This document shows positions 5,902-8,722 of a stretch of 8,722 bases of DNA, piece after piece. The stretch spans positions 1 through 8,722 of the forward strand of contig JARLHH010000073.1 of the NCBI GenBank assembly GCA_031292335.1, written 5' to 3'. Source of the stretch: Candidatus Limnocylindrales bacterium. GTDB lineage: Bacteria > Chloroflexota > Limnocylindria > Limnocylindrales > CSP1-4. Under the pieces are notes generated by a model. The model saw nothing but the letters and a program-made list of their open reading frames with translations, did not search any database and was not told the origin of the DNA. Numbering within the stretch: the first letter of the stretch is position 1; every line of letters starts with the position of its first letter. The translations under genes were made by a program, and so were the position numbers.

Positions 5902-8087
5902 GGATCACGCGGGTCCGGGTTCGCAACTTCCGGGTCCACCGCGACCTGGACCTCGAGCTTGCGCCCGGGCTCACCGTCATCCGGGGCCCCAACGAGGCCG
6001 GCAAGACCACGCTCCAGCGTGCGCTCGAGGTTGGGCTCTTCCGGCGCGTCACCGCGGGCGGGTCGGAGATCGACAGCCTGCGCAGCTGGGACGCCGGCGA
6101 GGAAGGGCGTCCGGCGGTCCAGCTCGACTTCGTGCAGGAGGACCTTGAGGGCACCCGGACCGGGAGCGTCCTCAAGGATTTCCGCGGCAGCCGGGGCACG
6201 GTCCGGCTGGTTCTCGACGGCCAGACGATCACGGATCCCGCCCGCGCCGACGAGCTGCTCGCCGAGCTGACCGGCATCCCCTCGGAGAAGTTCTTCCGCT
6301 CCACCGCGTCCGTCCGCCATCACGAGGTGGACGACCTGGCACGCGATGAGGGAGCGCTGCGGGACCGGCTCCAGGCCTCCATCAGCGGCGCCGACCGCGG
6401 CACGAGCTCGGTCAAGCGCCGCCTCGACCGGGCGCTCCGCGAGCTCAACGCGAAGGGTGACAAGAACCCCGGCGGGCTCCGCGTCGCGGAGGTGGCCGTC
6501 ACGCGCGCCGAGGCCGCCGTCGGGGACGGCGAGTCGCGGCTCGCCGGGCTGGAGCGCGACCGGGACGCCCTCGTGGTCGCCCGCGGGCATCGGGCCAAGG
6601 TGGAGACCTCGCTCGCCGAGCGGCGGTCGCTGCTCGAAAGGGCCCGCCAGGCGGAACGCCTGACCGGCGAGCGCGACATCGCCCGCGAACGCTTCGAGCG
6701 CTACCGGCAGGCGGCCGCACTCTCGGACGAGATCGCCACGCTCGAGCAGGGCCACCCCTCCGAGCATGCCCTGCCGGTCCTGCGCCAGGTCGTCGAGCGC
6801 CTCCGCGTCCTGGATCGCGAGATCGCCGAGCTCGGCGCCCAGCTGGGCGACGGAGCCTCCGCGGTCGACTACGAGATCGTGATCCCGGAGCCTCGCTGGC
6901 GGACCTTCGCGATCGGCGCCACGGTGCTCGCGGTCGCGGGGCTCGCCGCTGCCCTGGTCGGCTTCTTCAGCGGCGAGTTTCCCGCTCTCGTCGCGGGCCT
7001 CGTGGGGGCCGTGGTGGGCCTCGGCCTTGCGGCCTATGCGCGCTCGAAGCGGCGCGAGGCGTTCGACTTCCGGCGCCACAAGCAGCTGCGCGACGACGAG
7101 ATCGCGCGTCGTCTCCGCGGTCGCAGCCAGCTGGAGGAGGAGCTGAAGCGACACGTCGCGGACCGTGACACCCAGCTGGCATCGCTCCAGCTGGCCGACC
7201 TTGCCTCCGCCGAGGACCTGCTGGCCCGGGAGGACGCGCACGTCCAGGCGATCGGCCGCGCGCGGGCGCAGCTCGAGGGGCTCGTCGGGAAGGCACCCAC
7301 GGAGACGCTCCCCGCCCTGCGGGACGCGGCCGCGCTCGACATCGAGCAGAAGACGGGCGCTCTTGAGGCCCTCGGGCCGATCGCGAAGGAGCCCCGGGCC
7401 CGCGAGCGGCTGGAGGTGGAGGTCCGCGACCAGGAGGCCGCCCTGGAACGCGCCCGGGACGACGAGGCCGGCGCCCGGGCGCGGGTCGAGCAGAACCCCG
7501 TGGACGCCGAGCAGGTCGCCCTGGACGTGGAGCAGCTGGCGGACCGGCGCCAGGAGCTGGCCGCCATCCAGCGCCGGATCCGTGTCTACCAGCTCGCTTT
7601 GGACGCGATCGTGCGAGCCGAGCGCTCGACGATGCAGAAGGCGACCCGCTATCTCGAGAAGCGCATGCGCGGCGACCTCGAGAAGCTCACCGGGGCGCGC
7701 TACCGGCGCGTCCGCGTCGACGACGCGACGCTGGACATCCGCGTCTTCGCCCCGGAGCGTGGTGACTGGGTCCCGGTCGAGGAGCTGTCGCAGGGATCGC
7801 TGGACCAGGTCTACCTGGCCGCCCGGCTCGGCCTCGTCCGCCTCGTCACCCAGGACTGCCGGCCGCCGCTCGTCTTCGACGACCCGTTCGTGACGTTCGA
7901 CGATGACCGGGCGGCCCGCGCGGTCGCGGTCCTCCGGGAGCTGGCGTCGGACTTCCAGGTGATCTACCTGACCACCTCGGCCCGCTACGACGCGCAGGCC
8001 GACCGGGTCGTGGTGCTCGCCGGTCCCAGCGCGCTCGACACGGCGCCCGACGACACCGAGGAGGCTGGCCCGCCGGCCGTCGCCTGA
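5898..8087 (+). CDS. SbcC/Rad50-like AAA ATPase of YhaN type with central membrane hairpin
   Basis: A 729-residue SMC-like ATPase, the partner of the preceding nuclease. The N-terminal head has Walker A GPNEAGKT (30-37); the NEAGKT form is typical of YhaN/AAA_27 rather than the NGAGKST of SbcC. A charged coiled-coil region (about 195-320) leads to two hydrophobic helices (about 337-357 and 361-381) joined by Ser-Gly-Glu and flanked by basic residues. A second coiled coil (about 385-575) returns to the C-terminal head, with signature ELSQGSLDQVYLA (629-641) and Walker B PLVFDDPF (657-664) followed by TFDDDR. Where SbcC carries its CxxC zinc hook there is none: the only cysteine is Cys654 in the head. 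It is shorter than typical SbcC or YhaN (about 1,000). The GTG start overlaps the nuclease stop. A membrane-tethered ATP-driven DNA processing machine is inferred. Confidence 0.9.
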   Translation: MRITRVRVRNFRVHRDLDLELAPGLTVIRGPNEAGKTTLQRALEVGLFRRVTAGGSEIDSLRSWDAGEEGRPAVQLDFVQEDLEGTRTGSVLKDFRGSRGTVRLVLDGQTITDPARADELLAELTGIPSEKFFRSTASVRHHEVDDLARDEGALRDRLQASISGADRGTSSVKRRLDRALRELNAKGDKNPGGLRVAEVAVTRAEAAVGDGESRLAGLERDRDALVVARGHRAKVETSLAERRSLLERARQAERLTGERDIARERFERYRQAAALSDEIATLEQGHPSEHALPVLRQVVERLRVLDREIAELGAQLGDGASAVDYEIVIPEPRWRTFAIGATVLAVAGLAAALVGFFSGEFPALVAGLVGAVVGLGLAAYARSKRREAFDFRRHKQLRDDEIARRLRGRSQLEEELKRHVADRDTQLASLQLADLASAEDLLAREDAHVQAIGRARAQLEGLVGKAPTETLPALRDAAALDIEQKTGALEALGPIAKEPRARERLEVEVRDQEAALERARDDEAGARARVEQNPVDAEQVALDVEQLADRRQELAAIQRRIRVYQLALDAIVRAERSTMQKATRYLEKRMRGDLEKLTGARYRRVRVDDATLDIRVFAPERGDWVPVEELSQGSLDQVYLAARLGLVRLVTQDCRPPLVFDDPFVTFDDDRAARAVAVLRELASDFQVIYLTTSARYDAQADRVVVLAGPSALDTAPDDTEEAGPPAVA
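6897..7040 (+). other. Region encoding the central two-helix membrane hairpin of the ATPase
   Basis: This stretch encodes residues 334-381. Two runs of about 21 mostly Ala/Val/Leu/Gly residues without charge are separated by a three-residue turn. Arg333 and Arg335 precede the first helix and ARSKRR follows the second, which by the positive-inside rule puts both coiled coils in the cytoplasm and the turn at the outer face of the membrane. Confidence 0.75.
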
Positions 8088-8101
8088 CCGGCGTGCGCCG
8101 G
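8088..8101 (+). terminator. Short hairpin directly after the ATPase stop codon
   Basis: CCGGC pairs with GCCGG around a GTGC loop, beginning on the base after the TGA at 8085-8087. The stem is short and has no T run. It could be a weak terminator or a 3' end protector. The GTGC loop is the same as in the hairpin after arcC. Confidence 0.35.
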
Positions 8102-8149
8102 CCTCGAGTGTCGGTGGGCAGCGCCGCCGCACGGAGGTCGGAACGGCAG

Positions 8150-8155
8150 TACAGT
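8150..8155 (+). promoter_or_regulatory. Possible -10 element for the YCII/lipoprotein pair
   Basis: TACAGT is a good -10 hexamer in a GC-rich gap. Transcription would start near 8162, leaving a leader of about 104 bases. No -35 is recognisable at the normal distance. Confidence 0.35.
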
Positions 8156-8180
8156 CGCGCAGGCCGTGGGCGCCCGGGGC

Positions 8181-8207
8181 CGCGCACTCCCCCCAGGGGG
8201 ATGCGCG
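8181..8207 (+). other. Strong bulged hairpin between the ATPase gene and the YCII gene
   Basis: CGCGCA (8181-8186) pairs with TGCGCG (8202-8207), and TCCCCC (8188-8193) with GGGGGA (8196-8201), leaving only C8187 bulged; the tip opens to a four-base loop. It lies 94 bases after the ATPase stop and 59 before the YCII start. It could be the operon terminator, a structured leader element, or a DNA operator. Confidence 0.5.
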
Positions 8208-8246
8208 CCGCGGAACCCGCCACCAGCGCCCGCCGCCGAGCCGACC

Positions 8247-8254
8247 AGAGGAGG
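8247..8254 (+). promoter_or_regulatory. Ribosome binding site of the YCII gene
   Basis: AGAGGAGG, 11 bases before the ATG at 8266, is the strongest Shine-Dalgarno match in the window and fixes the start. Confidence 0.7.
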
Positions 8255-8265
8255 CATCTCAGCCC

Positions 8266-8592
8266 ATGGCGACCGACCTGCCCGCCGACATCGCGATCGA
8301 GCCGATCTTCGTGATCGAGGCGACTTACGCTCCGGACGCGGCGGTGACGAGGCCGGCCCACCGACCGGAGCACGTGGCTCGCCTCGCTGCCCTGCGCGAC
8401 GCGGGGGTGGTGATCGCGGCCGGAGCGTTCACGGACCTGTCGGGCTCGCTCGTCCTCGTGCGCGCCCCCGACGAGGCCGTCGTCCGCGAGCTCGTCGCCT
8501 CGGATGTCTACACGCGCTCGGGGGTGTGGGCGAGTGCCCGCATCCGCCCGTTCGGTCTCGTCCGGCGCGCCGGGGAGATCGACGGCCGATGA
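8266..8592 (+). CDS. YCII-family (YciI-like) protein
   Basis: A soluble 108-residue protein with the ferredoxin-like YCII pattern: an initial strand FVIEATY (15-21), RPEHVARLAALRDAG (33-47) with conserved His36, AAGAFTD-SGSLVLVRA (51-67), then ASDVYTRSGVW (79-89) with conserved Asp80 and a terminal IRPF strand. The His/Asp pair is the presumed active site of the family. Some members are dehalogenase-like or work with other catabolic enzymes, but most have no known substrate and this one cannot be assigned. The N-terminus carries about 12 extra residues before the first strand. The stop overlaps the start of the following lipoprotein gene (ATGA), so they are coupled. Confidence 0.85.
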   Translation: MATDLPADIAIEPIFVIEATYAPDAAVTRPAHRPEHVARLAALRDAGVVIAAGAFTDLSGSLVLVRAPDEAVVRELVASDVYTRSGVWASARIRPFGLVRRAGEIDGR

Positions 8593-8722
8593 GCGCGTCG
8601 AATCCGTCCCGGCGCGGTCCGGGCCTGGCGATCGCGCTCGCGGCGGCGCTCCTGGTGGGATGCGGCACCAGCGGTCCGGCCACGGCCCTGCCGTCCGCGG
8701 GTGCGGCGAGCGCGGCCGCGAC
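8589..8722 (+). CDS. Lipoprotein, N-terminal part (cut by window edge)
   Basis: An open frame starts at the ATG overlapping the YCII stop and runs to the window end (44 codons visible). It begins with a lipoprotein signal peptide: basic N-region with two arginines, hydrophobic stretch LAIALAAALLV, and lipobox LVGC with Cys25 as the lipidation site, followed by a Gly/Ser/Ala/Pro-rich linker. GGGGAG at 8572-8577 could serve as ribosome site. It should be exported and anchored to the outer face of the membrane. The functional domain lies beyond the window, so no role can be given; a solute-binding protein or other secreted domain is possible. Confidence 0.75.
   Translation, partial: MSASNPSRRGPGLAIALAAALLVGCGTSGPATALPSAGAASAAA

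Noticed and set aside
4735..8087. A dedicated anti-phage defence system
   Set aside because: Nuclease/ATPase pairs occur in defence islands, but there is no other defence gene, mobile element or composition shift here. A housekeeping repair role like YhaO/YhaN is simpler.
5325..8132. A 935-codon open frame on the minus strand, antisense to the nuclease and ATPase genes
   Set aside because: It is a by-product of GC-rich codon use opposite a real gene. The translation is arginine-, glycine- and serine-rich with no family motif, whereas the plus strand has complete ATPase motifs.

Overview
This window comes from a chromosome of a very GC-rich bacterium with tightly packed genes, ATGA and GTGA stop/start overlaps, and Shine-Dalgarno-led genes mixed with apparently leaderless ones. 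No ribosomal or tRNA marker is present, so taxonomy can only be inferred. The gene content fits a high-GC Chloroflexota lineage (for example the Limnocylindria/Ellin6529 group): a COG2403 GTPase beside ornithine carbamoyltransferase and carbamate kinase, a small double zinc-ribbon protein, and a membrane-hairpin SbcC-like ATPase. A deep-branching actinobacterium is the main alternative. I see no insertion sequence, phage gene, CRISPR array or tRNA. No gap between genes exceeds 300 bases; the longest is the 277-base divergent region at 4458-4734.

Positions 2-2397 (+): a co-directional operon holding the C-terminal part of a COG2403 GTPase (cyclic 2,3-diphosphoglycerate synthetase family), ornithine carbamoyltransferase, and carbamate kinase, the last two overlapping by ATGA. 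Run catabolically, the two enzymes convert citrulline and phosphate to ornithine and carbamoyl phosphate, then make ATP from carbamoyl phosphate. The GTPase's part is unknown. The operon ends at a perfect 12-bp hairpin shared with the convergent RDD gene.

Positions 2472-4457: an RDD-family membrane protein (-) with a proline-rich tail encoded by 21-bp tandem repeats, divergent from a peptidase S51-like protein (+), which is convergent with a 111-residue double zinc-ribbon protein (-). A perfect hairpin overlapping the S51 stop codon separates the last two. The RDD/S51 intergenic region holds two GTGCC/GGCAC dyads upstream of a likely leaderless start.

Positions 4735-8087 (+): the most interesting part, a two-gene operon for an SbcD/Mre11-like metallophosphoesterase and an SbcC/Rad50-like ATPase. 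The ATPase matches the Bacillus YhaN (AAA_27) type rather than classical SbcC. It has no zinc hook and carries a two-helix hydrophobic hairpin in the middle of its coiled coil, suggesting a membrane-anchored DNA-processing complex. The nuclease has Thr in place of the usual Asn of the GNHD metal-site motif.

Positions 8266-8722 (+): a YCII-family protein followed, with ATGA overlap, by the start of a lipoprotein cut by the window edge. A strong leader hairpin lies between the ATPase gene and this pair.
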